From: JACCTI01 sp051005695
GTDB lineage: Bacteria > Verrucomicrobiota > Verrucomicrobiia > Chthoniobacterales > UBA10450
Length of the DNA: 64,000 nt
Direction of reading: 5' to 3'
Assembly (NCBI GenBank): GCA_051005695.1
Contig: JBPCJC010000018.1
Location: forward strand, 1-64,000
Below, in pieces: positions 1-8,396 of this stretch; within the stretch, counting starts at the first letter, position 1; each line of letters starts with the position of its first letter. The position numbers and the translations under genes were made by a program. The notes beneath the pieces are model-generated. The model made no database searches, was not told the origin of the DNA, and saw nothing but the letters and a program-made list of their open reading frames with translations.

Positions 1-221
1 ACCAGTTCAAAGCTGCAAGCCAGGCTGTAGCTGTACACGTCGCCATCCGGGCTGGGCGGAAGATTCAGGGCCTCGAGCACCCGCGACCAGCGGCGTTCCG
101 TGGAGCCGCTGCTCTCATCCAGCATCAGATTAAGCTGCACGCCGATCAGCAGCGCCGCGTGTTCGGCGCGCTCCAGATAGCGGCTGGTCCAATACAACGT
201 GTCGGATACTCGCGAAAGCAT
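1..221 (-). CDS. Alpha-E domain protein (DUF403), N-terminal part only
   Basis: The gene starts at the ATG complementary to 219-221 and runs off the left edge, so only about 73 residues are visible. They begin MLSRVSDTLYWTSRYLERAEH, the characteristic opening of alpha-E (DUF403) proteins, with conserved YW, RYLERAEH and a downstream LNLMLDES segment. The family is predicted all-helical and of unknown biochemical activity. It is nearly always encoded just after a circularly permuted ATP-grasp protein, and that is the case here with a 2-bp gap. A transglutaminase-like gene often follows and would lie outside the window. Family assignment is confident; function is not known. Confidence 0.88.
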   Translation of the reverse strand, partial: MLSRVSDTLYWTSRYLERAEHAALLIGVQLNLMLDESSGSTERRWSRVLEALNLPPSPDGDVYSYSLACSFEL

Positions 222-223
222 TC

Positions 224-1660
224 TTAGTCCAGAACCCAGGTATCCTTGCTGCCGCCGCCCTGCGAGGAGTTGACCACGAGCGATCCGGGAGTAAGCGCCA
301 CTCTCGTGAGGCCACCGGGAATGATGGTCACTTTTTCGCCGTAAAGAATGTAGGGCCGCAGGTCGACGTGGCGCCCGTGCATCGCGTCCTCGGAAAACGC
401 GGGCGAGCGGGAAAGCGGGATCACCGGTTGCGCGATGTAATTCCGCGGATCCTTCCGGACGCGTTCGCGAAAGTCGTCGCACTCCGCCTTCGTCGCTTGC
501 GGGCCCACGAGCATGCCGTAGCCGCCGCTCTCGTTGGCCGCTTTCACCACCAGCTCGGAAATGTGTTCGAGGATGTAAGCCAGATCTTCTTTCACCGACG
601 CCAGATAAGTCGGCACGTTCGCCAGAATCGGATCCTGGCCGAGGTAATAACGGATCATCTTCGGGACAAAATGATAAACCACCTTGTCGTCCGCGATCCC
701 AGTGCCGATGGCGTTGGCCAGGCTGACCTTGCCTTCGCGATAAGCGCCGACTAAGCCGGCCGCGCCGAGTCCGGAATCTTTTCGAAACACGGTCGGGTCG
801 AGGAAGTCGTCATCGATTCGGCGATAGATCACGTCGACCTGCTTCAAGCCCTTGGTTGTGCGCATGAAAACTTTGCCTTCGCGCACGACTAGGTCGCGGC
901 CTTCTACGATCTCGATTCCCATCGAGCGCGCGAGAAATGAATGCTCGAAATACGCCGAGTTGTAAGTCCCCGGCGTCAACAAAACGACCGTCGGATCCGC
1001 CCGCGCATGGGGCGCGACGTAACGCAAAACGTTAAGCAACTCCTGGCTGTAATCTTCCACCGGTCGGACCCGATATTGCGCCAGCAGCGTCGGGAAAACG
1101 CGCTTCATCGCCTGCCGATTTTCCAGCACGTAGGAAACGCCGGAAGGACAGCGCGCGTTGTCTTCGAGCACTAGATAATTTCCGTCCCGGTCGCGCACCA
1201 GGTCGGTCCCGCAAATATGGATGTAAACATTCCGCGGGACATCGAAGTGCATGAACTCCGGGCGAAAATGGGCCGCTTCCCAAATCAGATTTTTCGGGAT
1301 GACGCCGTCGCGCAGGATGTTTTGATTATGATAAATGTCGTGCAGGAAAAGATTCAGCGCGGTGATTCGCTGCACCAGCCCGCGCTCGACCGTTTCCCAT
1401 TCCTTCGCCGGGATAATGCGCGGCACGAGATCGAACGGAAAAATTCGCTCCGTTCCTTGGTCGTCGTTGTAGACCGTGAAAGTGATTCCCTGATTTAAAA
1501 AAGTGGACGCCGCCAGGTCGCGCTTGCGCTCAAATTCCGTGCGCTCCATCTCCTTGAAACGCTCGAGCAATTTGCTGTAATGAGGCCGGACTGAATCCGG
1601 TGCGGCAAACATCTCATCGAAAAATTCTCCGACATCGTAGCCGGAAAAAAAGTCGCCCAT
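224..1660 (-). CDS. Circularly permuted type 2 ATP-grasp protein (DUF404/DUF407)
   Basis: This 478-residue protein has full family length. Recognisable blocks are GITFTVYNDDQGTERIFPFD near residue 60, the LVLEDNARCPSGVSYVLENR region near 165-185 and the C-terminal NSSQGGGSKDTW. ATP-grasp enzymes ligate a carboxylate to an amine or thiol through an acyl-phosphate. This branch, paired with alpha-E proteins, is suspected to make or modify small peptides, but no substrate is established. The alpha-E gene begins 2 bp after its stop, so the two are almost certainly co-transcribed. It is divergent from the methyltransferase gene at 1695 with only 34 bp between them. Confidence 0.9.
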   Translation of the reverse strand: MGDFFSGYDVGEFFDEMFAAPDSVRPHYSKLLERFKEMERTEFERKRDLAASTFLNQGITFTVYNDDQGTERIFPFDLVPRIIPAKEWETVERGLVQRITALNLFLHDIYHNQNILRDGVIPKNLIWEAAHFRPEFMHFDVPRNVYIHICGTDLVRDRDGNYLVLEDNARCPSGVSYVLENRQAMKRVFPTLLAQYRVRPVEDYSQELLNVLRYVAPHARADPTVVLLTPGTYNSAYFEHSFLARSMGIEIVEGRDLVVREGKVFMRTTKGLKQVDVIYRRIDDDFLDPTVFRKDSGLGAAGLVGAYREGKVSLANAIGTGIADDKVVYHFVPKMIRYYLGQDPILANVPTYLASVKEDLAYILEHISELVVKAANESGGYGMLVGPQATKAECDDFRERVRKDPRNYIAQPVIPLSRSPAFSEDAMHGRHVDLRPYILYGEKVTIIPGGLTRVALTPGSLVVNSSQGGGSKDTWVLD

Positions 1661-1694
1661 TGGTGGAGTTTGGCAGTGCGAAAAACCGAAGCAA

Positions 1695-2393
1695 ATGGAA
1701 AACGGAAAAACTGCCAGCCCCAGTCATGAACAGGCTTGTGGCGAGGTCGCCGAGCTTTTCCCACAACGCTGGCTGCGGGGTTATGTCGCGGGAAAATTGC
1801 GCGCGGACCCTGCCTTTCGCGCGGCCTACGACTTGTTAGGCGAAACGGCCGAGCCGATTCTCGATCTCGGCTGCGGCGTCGGTTTGTTGCCCCTTTATTT
1901 TCGCCGGCGCGGCTTCCGCCCGGCGGTTCTCGGGCTCGATATTGATGCGCGAAAACTGCGACTGGCCCGCCTCGCCGCGGAGGCCGCCAACTGCGCCGAC
2001 TTGGAATTTCTCGAACACGACGTGCTCCGGGATTTGCCGGAATTCTACGGCAACATCGTGCTCTTCGATGTCCTCCATTATCTCAAGCCGGCCGCGCAGC
2101 GCAGCCTGCTTTGGAAACTGGCGATGCGGGTCGCCCCCGGCGGAATCCTCCTGGTGCGCGATTGTCCGCGCGATCCCACGCCTCGTTTTTGGGCGACGTA
2201 TCTCGGCGAAAAATTCGCCCAGGGTATCCGCTGGAACATCCGGCGGCCGCTGTATTTTCCGACCCGGGAATCAATCAAGGGCTCTTTCCCGCCTAACGAG
2301 TTCACGAGTGAGGAAGTGCCGATGTGGGGCGGCGGCCCGTTCAATAACCGGATGTTTATTTTCCGGCGCAAGCTCGCCGCGCCGCTGGCCTAA
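1695..2393 (+). CDS. Class I SAM-dependent methyltransferase
   Basis: A 232-residue protein with a Rossmann-type methyltransferase core. Motif I is ILDLGCGVGLL at residues 55-65, motif II carries the acidic LGLDID after the second strand, and the post-motif region FDVLHYLKP plus PGGILLVRD matches motifs III/IV. The methyl acceptor cannot be read from sequence. It faces the deacetylase/acyltransferase/flavoprotein group on the opposite strand, so a lipid or polyketide-like acceptor is possible but only inferred. Its TAA stop (2391-2393) lies inside a copy of the dispersed 9-mer at 2388-2396. That copy also contains the TAG stop of the convergent gene, so the two genes overlap by 4 bp. Confidence 0.85.
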   Translation: MENGKTASPSHEQACGEVAELFPQRWLRGYVAGKLRADPAFRAAYDLLGETAEPILDLGCGVGLLPLYFRRRGFRPAVLGLDIDARKLRLARLAAEAANCADLEFLEHDVLRDLPEFYGNIVLFDVLHYLKPAAQRSLLWKLAMRVAPGGILLVRDCPRDPTPRFWATYLGEKFAQGIRWNIRRPLYFPTRESIKGSFPPNEFTSEEVPMWGGGPFNNRMFIFRRKLAAPLA

Positions 2394-2396
2394 CGA
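2388..2396. repeat. 9-mer copy holding both stop codons of convergent genes (MTase/deacetylase)
   Basis: GCCTAACGA at 2388-2396 includes TAA (2391-2393), the plus-strand stop of the methyltransferase, and CTA (2390-2392), read as TAG on the minus strand, the stop of the deacetylase. The two genes thus end inside one motif copy with a 4-bp overlap. Confidence 0.9.
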
Positions 2397-3163
2397 ATTT
2401 GTTCCGGCGCCGGAATGACGCAACGATAGCCGCGCGCCGCCAGGCGCTGCAGCGTCAGTTCGAGGCAGCGGAGATTGAATTCCGGAGCGCGCTGAGTGCG
2501 GTGGTCTTCGTGCAGAAGAATGATCGCGCCCGGCTTGATTCCACGGTCGATCCGCTCGGCCACGGCCGCGGGATTTCGTTTCACCGTGTCCAGGCCGCGG
2601 ACCGTCCAGCCGATTAAAATCAGGCCGCGTTCTGTTAGCGCGGGATGGACAAAGGGATTGCGCATTCCAGCCGGCGCGCGGAAAAAACATGCCGGACGTT
2701 CGGGAGTCGAGCGCAAATGCTCCGCGGCCCGCGCAATCTCGCGCTGGATTTTTTTTGGACCGGCGCACCAAAACCATGCGCTTGGATGCGTCTGGGTGTG
2801 ATTTGCGAGCGCGTGTCCGCGGGTCAGGATTTCGGTAATCAGATGAGGATGTTTTTCCGCTTTCGCGCCGATCACAAAAAAGGTCGCGCGGGCTTCGAAT
2901 TGATCAAGCAAGTCGAGCATCCGCGCGGTGTGCGCGGGCGAGGGACCGTCATCGATCGTTAGCCAAACTTCCGGTTCTGCGGTTTCAAACCTCGTCGCCA
3001 CCGGGCCCCACCAGGCGCAGTTCGGCACCAATGTCGCGTAGAGCAAAAGCAGATGTGAAAACAGCATCGGCGCGAGCGCGAGATAAAGATTGGTGCGCAG
3101 AAGCGCGATCGCGAAGGCGGGCGCGAGCAGCGCGTAAGCGAGGAGCAAAGTGCGCGTCTTCAT
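2390..3163 (-). CDS. Polysaccharide deacetylase (NodB/CE4 family)
   Basis: The start is taken at the ATG complementary to 3161-3163 (MKTRTLLLAYALL) because it overlaps the upstream stop as ATGA and begins with a hydrophobic export/anchor segment. Longer in-frame ORF upstream is out-of-frame readthrough of the neighbour. The 257-residue product has the CE4 metal site: TIDDGPS (two Asp) near residue 70 and HTQTHPS (HxxxH) near 125, then FFRAPAG and a C-terminal ILLHEDH. Enzymes of this fold remove N- or O-acetyl groups from envelope polysaccharide or glycolipid. It is the last gene of a four-gene, tightly overlapping minus-strand operon. Confidence 0.88.
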   Translation of the reverse strand: MKTRTLLLAYALLAPAFAIALLRTNLYLALAPMLFSHLLLLYATLVPNCAWWGPVATRFETAEPEVWLTIDDGPSPAHTARMLDLLDQFEARATFFVIGAKAEKHPHLITEILTRGHALANHTQTHPSAWFWCAGPKKIQREIARAAEHLRSTPERPACFFRAPAGMRNPFVHPALTERGLILIGWTVRGLDTVKRNPAAVAERIDRGIKPGAIILLHEDHRTQRAPEFNLRCLELTLQRLAARGYRCVIPAPEQIR

Positions 3164-3651
3164 TCCTCGAGAGCGAGTGCCGCGCGGACGACGAAGACCG
3201 CGGCCGCGAGGAGGTTGAGCGCGACGGCCGCGATCCAGAGCAAACCGCCTAACGAGAAGAAGGAATCTCGGATCACCAGATGGAAAGCAAAGATGGTAGT
3301 CATGCTTCCGAGAAGCACGCTCTGAATGCGGACGTTGCTCAATTCCTGGAAAAACCGAAACCGCCGCAGCCCGCGGATGACGACCAGGTTGAGATACAAG
3401 GCGAGCAGCCAGCAAATCCAGATGACGATGGCCAGCGGCAGGAGGAGGGCGATTTTCCAAGCAGTCGTTAGGCCAGCGGGTAGGAGATCGAAGGCGAAGG
3501 CGAACCAGAGAAAATGTTCGAGGGTGCCGACCAGAGTTGCCTCGAGCCAGTTGCGCTCCGTGCGTTTCGCGCTCCGGCCGAACTGGCTGGCGAGCAAACG
3601 CGGGAGCGCAAAATAAAAGCGCGGCTCTTCGTGAGGCGAAGCGGTTTTCAT
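3160..3651 (-). CDS. Small multi-pass membrane protein, unknown function
   Basis: A 163-residue protein with about three or four predicted membrane segments (for example LLLPLAIVIWICWLLALYL, then VLLGSMTTIFAFHLVI, then a C-terminal LLWIAAVALNLLAAAVFVV). The start is chosen at the ATG complementary to 3649-3651, which overlaps the acyltransferase stop as ATGA. The end overlaps the deacetylase start the same way, so it is translationally coupled on both sides. No family is recognised. By position it may belong to the machinery that uses the LpxL-like acyltransferase and the deacetylase. Confidence 0.7.
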   Translation of the reverse strand: MKTASPHEEPRFYFALPRLLASQFGRSAKRTERNWLEATLVGTLEHFLWFAFAFDLLPAGLTTAWKIALLLPLAIVIWICWLLALYLNLVVIRGLRRFRFFQELSNVRIQSVLLGSMTTIFAFHLVIRDSFFSLGGLLWIAAVALNLLAAAVFVVRAALALEE

Positions 3652-4550
3652 CGCGTCGGAAAAATCGGGACTAACGAGAACCATTCGCTCCAGTGGTGCG
3701 CGATCGTTTCTTCCAGCACCTGGCACCATTGCGCGACGGCGCCCGCCGTATCTTCGCTCCGTTCCCGCGCCGTTCGCGGGACCACGATTGGTTCCCGGAC
3801 CATGATCCGATAGCGATGATGTCCGGTGCGGACGATGAAGAGCGGATAGATGGGCACCCGGGCCACTTGTGCGAGCGCGAACGGCCCGCTCGGAATCGGC
3901 ACGCTCACTCCGAAAAGTTTGCCTTCGGTCGCGGCCACACCTGGAAAAGCGCGGTCGCCTTGAATGGAAACAATCTCGCCGGCGCGCAACGCCTGCAGGA
4001 GATCGAACGAGAGCATCGCGCCCTCGGAATTGTAGGCCACCTTGACCGCGCCGGCGCCGCTTTGCGCGAAGGATTCGCTCAAGTGATCAGCCGATTGCGT
4101 GTCCGGTTCGGGCGCGCGCACGATTTGGATTTGACGCTGAAACTTTTGCGCGAAGAGAGCGGCGCCGAGATCGTAGTTTCCCATGTGCGCGGTCAGAACG
4201 ATTGCGCCTTTGGCGGCGCCGAGTTGCTCGAGATATTCCGCGCCGACAATCTCGTAGGCGAACTCAGTCTTGGTCAGCTTGAAGTTGGTCGCATCGGTAA
4301 TCGTGCGCGCGTAATGCAGCAGCGTGCGGAAAGCGCGCAGGTGATTCATTACGGGCGACGAACCGGACAGGATCACCGCGAGATTGCTGACGATCGCGCG
4401 CCGCGCTGGTCCGGCGAAAAAGAAAAAGAAAATCGTCCAGCAAATGAGCAGTATTGGCTGGAGATAAAAAGGAACGTTGCGGAGCGCGAAGTCGAGACAC
4501 TCGCGCCAGAAAACCCCGTGGACGGCGAAGCGGCGGAGATATTTTTGCAT
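3648..4550 (-). CDS. LpxL/HtrB-like lysophospholipid/lipid A acyltransferase
   Basis: A 300-residue protein of the usual family length with an N-terminal membrane segment (FYLQPILLICWTIFFFFFAGPA). It carries the HX4D catalytic motif as AHMGNYDL near residue 127, followed by a GDRAF block near residue 203 and the IPSGPFALA acceptor-pocket segment. Enzymes of this family transfer a second acyl chain onto lipid A precursors. Close relatives occur in aryl polyene and flexirubin gene sets, where they acylate other lipids. The halogenase-like flavoprotein lies 24 bp upstream on the same strand, which favours a specialised lipid role, but no ketosynthase or acyl carrier protein gene is in view. Confidence 0.85.
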   Translation of the reverse strand: MQKYLRRFAVHGVFWRECLDFALRNVPFYLQPILLICWTIFFFFFAGPARRAIVSNLAVILSGSSPVMNHLRAFRTLLHYARTITDATNFKLTKTEFAYEIVGAEYLEQLGAAKGAIVLTAHMGNYDLGAALFAQKFQRQIQIVRAPEPDTQSADHLSESFAQSGAGAVKVAYNSEGAMLSFDLLQALRAGEIVSIQGDRAFPGVAATEGKLFGVSVPIPSGPFALAQVARVPIYPLFIVRTGHHRYRIMVREPIVVPRTARERSEDTAGAVAQWCQVLEETIAHHWSEWFSLVPIFPTR

Positions 4551-4574
4551 CGCGATCCTGCGCCGTCGGCGCGG

Positions 4575-6131
4575 CTAGGATGACGCGCTTTTCGCGGCCG
4601 CCGGTAACTTTATTACCGGCGATTCCGTATCGCGCCGCGCCGGTTGCGCGAAGATCAGCCGCAGATTCGTTAGCTCCGCTTTCGCCCAGCGGAGTAAACC
4701 CTTTCGGATCAACCTCCGCACCCGCGCGTCGGGGACAAAGCCATCGTAGAGTTCGCGCCAGCCGGCATTGGCGTGGCCGTAGTAACCAGTCGTTAGGCGA
4801 CGCTGCGCGAGCGCGACCAGGCGGCGATTGTAGAATTTCATCATCGCCGCGACCACCCGGCCGGGCACGCCCTCAAAGGGCAACCGGAGAAACTCGCTTT
4901 CCGGATTGCGATAGACTGGACTAACGAGTCCAACAAAATACGAACCGACATCGAGCAGAAGCGCAGCCGACATCAACTCGGCGTCGCCCATGTAGTGATA
5001 CTTGTCTTTATAGAGCGTCTCGAACCAGAGGCGGTAGGTCGTGGGGAATTGCTGGTTGTAGTACCGCCTTCTCTCGGTCACGTCTGCGCCCGCGAGATCG
5101 GCCGCGAGCATCTCGGCCACGTAGTAGGTGGTGTAGGCGCAAAAATCCAAACCCGGACTGTAGAGCGGATCGATGAACCCGGCGGCGTCGCCGACCAAGG
5201 CCCAGCCCTCGCCGCAAACCTGCTCGCTAAAATATGGGAGCGCGGAAAATGCGTGCACATCGCCCTCGACTAATCTGGCTTCGCCGAAAATTTCCCGTCC
5301 GACCGGATGAGTGAAAAGATGCGCGCGCAAACGCTCGCCGAGATTGGCGCCTTCGCTCAACTTAAAGAGCCGAGAATCGTAGACCAATCCCGCGCTGACA
5401 TCACCGCCCTTCAGCGGAATGATCCAACACCACCAGCCGTACCCCATCAGGTGATTAGTCGCCCACGAGCGCGAAGTCCGGCAGGCGTTAGCGTAATCGG
5501 GAAAACGTTCCCGCCATTCGTAGCTGTCCCAATCTTTCACGCCCGAAAAACGCGCCCAGACGGCATTGATCGGATGCTCAGTGTTCGGGCGGAAATGGCC
5601 GAGCTTGCGCGCGAGCATGGCCGCGCGGCCGGAGGCATCGACGATCCAGCGGGCGCGCAAAATTTCCTCCCCGCGCTCCGAATTGAGCGTGATCGACCGC
5701 TCGTTAGGCGAACTCAGCTCGACGCGTGTGACCTTCGCCGGCCGGCGCAATTCGCAACCGGCCGCGACCGCCAATTCGAGCATGTGCGAATCGAGCGTCG
5801 CGCGATCGACCTGGAAGGTCGGGAGCCGCGCCTGATATTTTGCGCCCACTTCCACGCAGTCATCGAACGCCTGCTCGGGATGTTTTGCGAACCACATCCG
5901 CAACCCCTGTTTCGCCAATTGTTCATGGCCGAGATGATTCGTTAGGCCGAGAATCCGAGTCATGTAACAACTGCTGATCTCGGTCGTCGACTCGCCTACT
6001 TTGCGATCGAATTCCGCCGCCTTCTCGACGATCAAAACCCGCGCCGCCGGATGTCTGCGCTTGAGCACGAGCGCAGTAGCCGCGCCGGAAAAGGCGCCGC
6101 CGACAATCACGACATCGTAATCGAATTCCAT
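4575..6131 (-). CDS. FAD-dependent oxidoreductase, tryptophan-halogenase-like
   Basis: The start is placed at the ATG complementary to 6129-6131 because MEFDYDVVIVGGAFSG begins directly with the FAD-binding strand. The 518-residue protein has the GxGxxG-type nucleotide site (VIVGGAFSGAA), VGESTTE, a WVGDAAGF-like second FAD motif (WALVGDAAGFIDPLYSPG) and WWCWIIP. The last fits the WxWxIP signature used to recognise flavin-dependent halogenases. Geranylgeranyl-reductase-like and dehydrogenase-like relatives share the same fold, so actual halogenation is not proven. It heads the minus-strand operon with the LpxL-like acyltransferase, small membrane protein and deacetylase. The divergent amidohydrolase starts 91 bp away. 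Confidence 0.83.
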   Translation of the reverse strand: MEFDYDVVIVGGAFSGAATALVLKRRHPAARVLIVEKAAEFDRKVGESTTEISSCYMTRILGLTNHLGHEQLAKQGLRMWFAKHPEQAFDDCVEVGAKYQARLPTFQVDRATLDSHMLELAVAAGCELRRPAKVTRVELSSPNERSITLNSERGEEILRARWIVDASGRAAMLARKLGHFRPNTEHPINAVWARFSGVKDWDSYEWRERFPDYANACRTSRSWATNHLMGYGWWCWIIPLKGGDVSAGLVYDSRLFKLSEGANLGERLRAHLFTHPVGREIFGEARLVEGDVHAFSALPYFSEQVCGEGWALVGDAAGFIDPLYSPGLDFCAYTTYYVAEMLAADLAGADVTERRRYYNQQFPTTYRLWFETLYKDKYHYMGDAELMSAALLLDVGSYFVGLVSPVYRNPESEFLRLPFEGVPGRVVAAMMKFYNRRLVALAQRRLTTGYYGHANAGWRELYDGFVPDARVRRLIRKGLLRWAKAELTNLRLIFAQPARRDTESPVIKLPAAAKSASS

Positions 6132-6222
6132 CCCGGCGAAGATGATGGACGCCCGCGCGAAACGCAATCGGTTCGGATTTGAAACGTTGCCGCAAATCGC
6201 GCGGCGGCTAGCATCGGCAGCC

Positions 6223-7260
6223 ATGCCCGCGCCGCTCCGCCTCGACCTGCATGTGCACATGGTCGGCAACGGTTCTGCTGGCTGCGGCGGCTGGCTGCGT
6301 TTGCGCGGCTGGCATCGCTGGCTGGCGGGGTTCATGGTCGCGCAGCTCGGCTTTCCGCCGGAAATAATCGAGGGCGATCTGGAGGCGGTCTACGCGCAGC
6401 ATTTGCTCGAGCTCCTGCGCACCTCATCCTTCGACGCGCTCGTCCTCCTCGCGCACGAACAGGTTTACGATCCCAACGGCAAACTGCGCGCCGACCTCGG
6501 CTCGATGTATGTGCCTAACGAAGTCGTGCTCGCGCTGGCGCAAGAGCATCCGGAATTTCTCCCGGGGGTTTCAATTCATCCTGCGCGGTCCGATGCGATG
6601 GCAGAGCTGGAACGTTGTCTAGAGCGCGGCGCCGTCCTGATGAAGTGCCTGCCGAACTGCCAGAACATCGAGTGCTCGGACCCGCGTTACCGCCGGTTTT
6701 GGGAACGAATGGCGGAAGCGCGCTTGCCGTTACTCGCGCACACCGGCGGCGAACATACCATCCCGGTGGTCAACCGGAAATTAGCCAACCCTAATATTCT
6801 TCGCCTCCCCTTGGAATGCGGCGTGACCGTGATTGCGGCGCATTGCGCCACCCGGAGCGGCCCGTCCGATCACGATTACTTTCGCGATTGGGTCGCAATG
6901 CTGGCGGAGTTCCCCAATCTTTACGGTGACATCAGCGCGATGGTTTCGCTCAATCGCTGCGGGCATTTGTGCGATTGTCTGCGTCCGGAAATTCTTCCGC
7001 GGATTCTGCACGGAAGCGATTTTCCGGTCCCGGTGCTCGGGTATCGGCTCTGGCTGCAACGCTGGATTGACTGGAAGATCTTGCGCGCCGCGCAAGCGGT
7101 GGAAAATCCGCTCGACCGTGATTGGGGTTTCAAGGTGGCGCTCGATTTTCCGGAGGAAATCCGCACCCGCGCGGCCAGTTTGCTGCGAATCGATCCGGCG
7201 CGGGATGCGCTCATTCCACGCCGGGAAATCGCCGAAGAGCCGCCGGCGCCTAACGAATGA
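6223..7260 (+). CDS. Amidohydrolase-2 family metal-dependent hydrolase
   Basis: The start at 6223 (MPAPLRLDLHVHM) is preferred over an upstream in-frame ATG at 6142 because it places the first metal-binding HxH at residues 8-10, as in the family. Further ligands are visible: LLAHTGGEH, VIAAHCATRSG and ILHGSDFP (the terminal Asp). The 345-residue TIM-barrel protein resembles amidohydrolase family 2 (PF04909), which includes decarboxylases and lactonases, so the substrate is open. Its stop overlaps the nagA start (ATGA), indicating coupling to amino-sugar metabolism. A copy of GCCTAACGA covers the last codons before the stop. Confidence 0.8.
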   Translation: MPAPLRLDLHVHMVGNGSAGCGGWLRLRGWHRWLAGFMVAQLGFPPEIIEGDLEAVYAQHLLELLRTSSFDALVLLAHEQVYDPNGKLRADLGSMYVPNEVVLALAQEHPEFLPGVSIHPARSDAMAELERCLERGAVLMKCLPNCQNIECSDPRYRRFWERMAEARLPLLAHTGGEHTIPVVNRKLANPNILRLPLECGVTVIAAHCATRSGPSDHDYFRDWVAMLAEFPNLYGDISAMVSLNRCGHLCDCLRPEILPRILHGSDFPVPVLGYRLWLQRWIDWKILRAAQAVENPLDRDWGFKVALDFPEEIRTRAASLLRIDPARDALIPRREIAEEPPAPNE

Positions 7261-8396
7261 TTTTCACGAACGGACGCCTGGTCTGCGCGGAAGAAATGCG
7301 CGACACATTAGAGATCGTCGTCCACAACGGGAGGATCGCGGAGATTCGGCCGTTTGCAAAACCGGCGCCGGAAAGCGCGATCGATCTCGTGGGAAATTTT
7401 CTCGCGCCCGGGTTTATCGATTTACACCTGCACGGCGCGAACGGTTGCGATTCCATGGACGCGACCGCGGAAGCATTTCGCGCGATTGCGGCTTACCATG
7501 CGAGCGGCGGAACGACTTCAATGCTCTTGACCACCGCGACCGCGCCGCTGGAGAAAATCCTGCACGTCTTAGCGCTGGTGCGTGCGGCGAAGATTCCGCA
7601 GATCGTGGGCGTGCACGTGGAAGGGCCGTTTATCTCGCGAGCGAAGGCGGGCGCGCAAAATCCGCAGTTCATTCGCGCTCCGGACAACGACTCGTTAGGC
7701 GCACTATTAAAATTTTCGGACGTGATCAAACGGATCACGCTCGCGCCGGAGATTCCCGGCGCGCTCGCCGCGATCGAACGTTTTCGCGAGGCCAAGATCA
7801 TCGTCAGTGGCGGGCACAGCGACGCCTGGGAGGAAGATGCGCGCCGCGGATTCGAACGCGGGATGCACTCGACCACGCACACTTTCAATTGCATGTCGTC
7901 CGCGCGCCGCCGCGGCGCCGAGCGAGTGGCGGGCTTGCTCGAGTTTGCGCTCAGCGAACCGGAGATCGCCTGCGAATTGGTTGCCGATGGCCGCCACGTT
8001 TCGACGACGCTGATGAAAATGCTTTATCGCGCAAAAGGCGCGCGCGGGATTTTTCTCTCGACCGATGCGACCGCGGGTGCGGGCTTGCCGGCGGGTGCGC
8101 ATTTTGATTTGGCGGGAAACGATTGCGTAGTCGCGGACGGCGCGTGCTGGTTGGCAGATCGCACTGCGCTGGCCGGAAGCTCGGCGCGGATGATCGATCT
8201 GGTGCGAACGATGGTGCGCGAGGTGGGGGTGCCGTTGCCGGCAGCGATTGCCATGGCGACGGCGAATCCCGCGCGCCTTCTTGGCCTAACGAATACGGGA
8301 ATACTCGCCGTCGGCGCGCCGGCGGATTTCGTCGTCCTCTCGCCGGAGCTGGAAGTAGTGCAGACCTTTGTCGCGGGGGAGCGCGCGTGGCCGTGA
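7257..8396 (+). CDS. nagA: N-acetylglucosamine-6-phosphate deacetylase
   Basis: A 379-residue cytosolic amidohydrolase that removes acetate from GlcNAc-6-phosphate, producing glucosamine-6-phosphate for peptidoglycan recycling or glycolysis. Family landmarks are present: GFIDLHLHGANG near residue 56, GTTSMLLTTATAP, GVHVEGPFIS (metal-binding Glu), SGGHSDA, HTFNCMSS, ELVADGRHVS and STDATAGAGLPAG (catalytic Asp). The ATG overlaps the previous stop by 4 bp. It ends immediately against the convergent glycosyltransferase gene (stop codons 8394-8396 and 8397-8399). Two copies of the dispersed 9-mer lie inside, encoding Ser-Leu-Gly at 7692 and Gly-Leu-Thr-Asn at 8284. Confidence 0.93.
   Translation: MIFTNGRLVCAEEMRDTLEIVVHNGRIAEIRPFAKPAPESAIDLVGNFLAPGFIDLHLHGANGCDSMDATAEAFRAIAAYHASGGTTSMLLTTATAPLEKILHVLALVRAAKIPQIVGVHVEGPFISRAKAGAQNPQFIRAPDNDSLGALLKFSDVIKRITLAPEIPGALAAIERFREAKIIVSGGHSDAWEEDARRGFERGMHSTTHTFNCMSSARRRGAERVAGLLEFALSEPEIACELVADGRHVSTTLMKMLYRAKGARGIFLSTDATAGAGLPAGAHFDLAGNDCVVADGACWLADRTALAGSSARMIDLVRTMVREVGVPLPAAIAMATANPARLLGLTNTGILAVGAPADFVVLSPELEVVQTFVAGERAWP

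Noticed and set aside
2390..3460. A 356-residue version of the deacetylase
   Set aside because: Its first 99 residues are an arginine/proline-rich out-of-frame reading of the small membrane protein gene; the real start overlaps that gene's stop.
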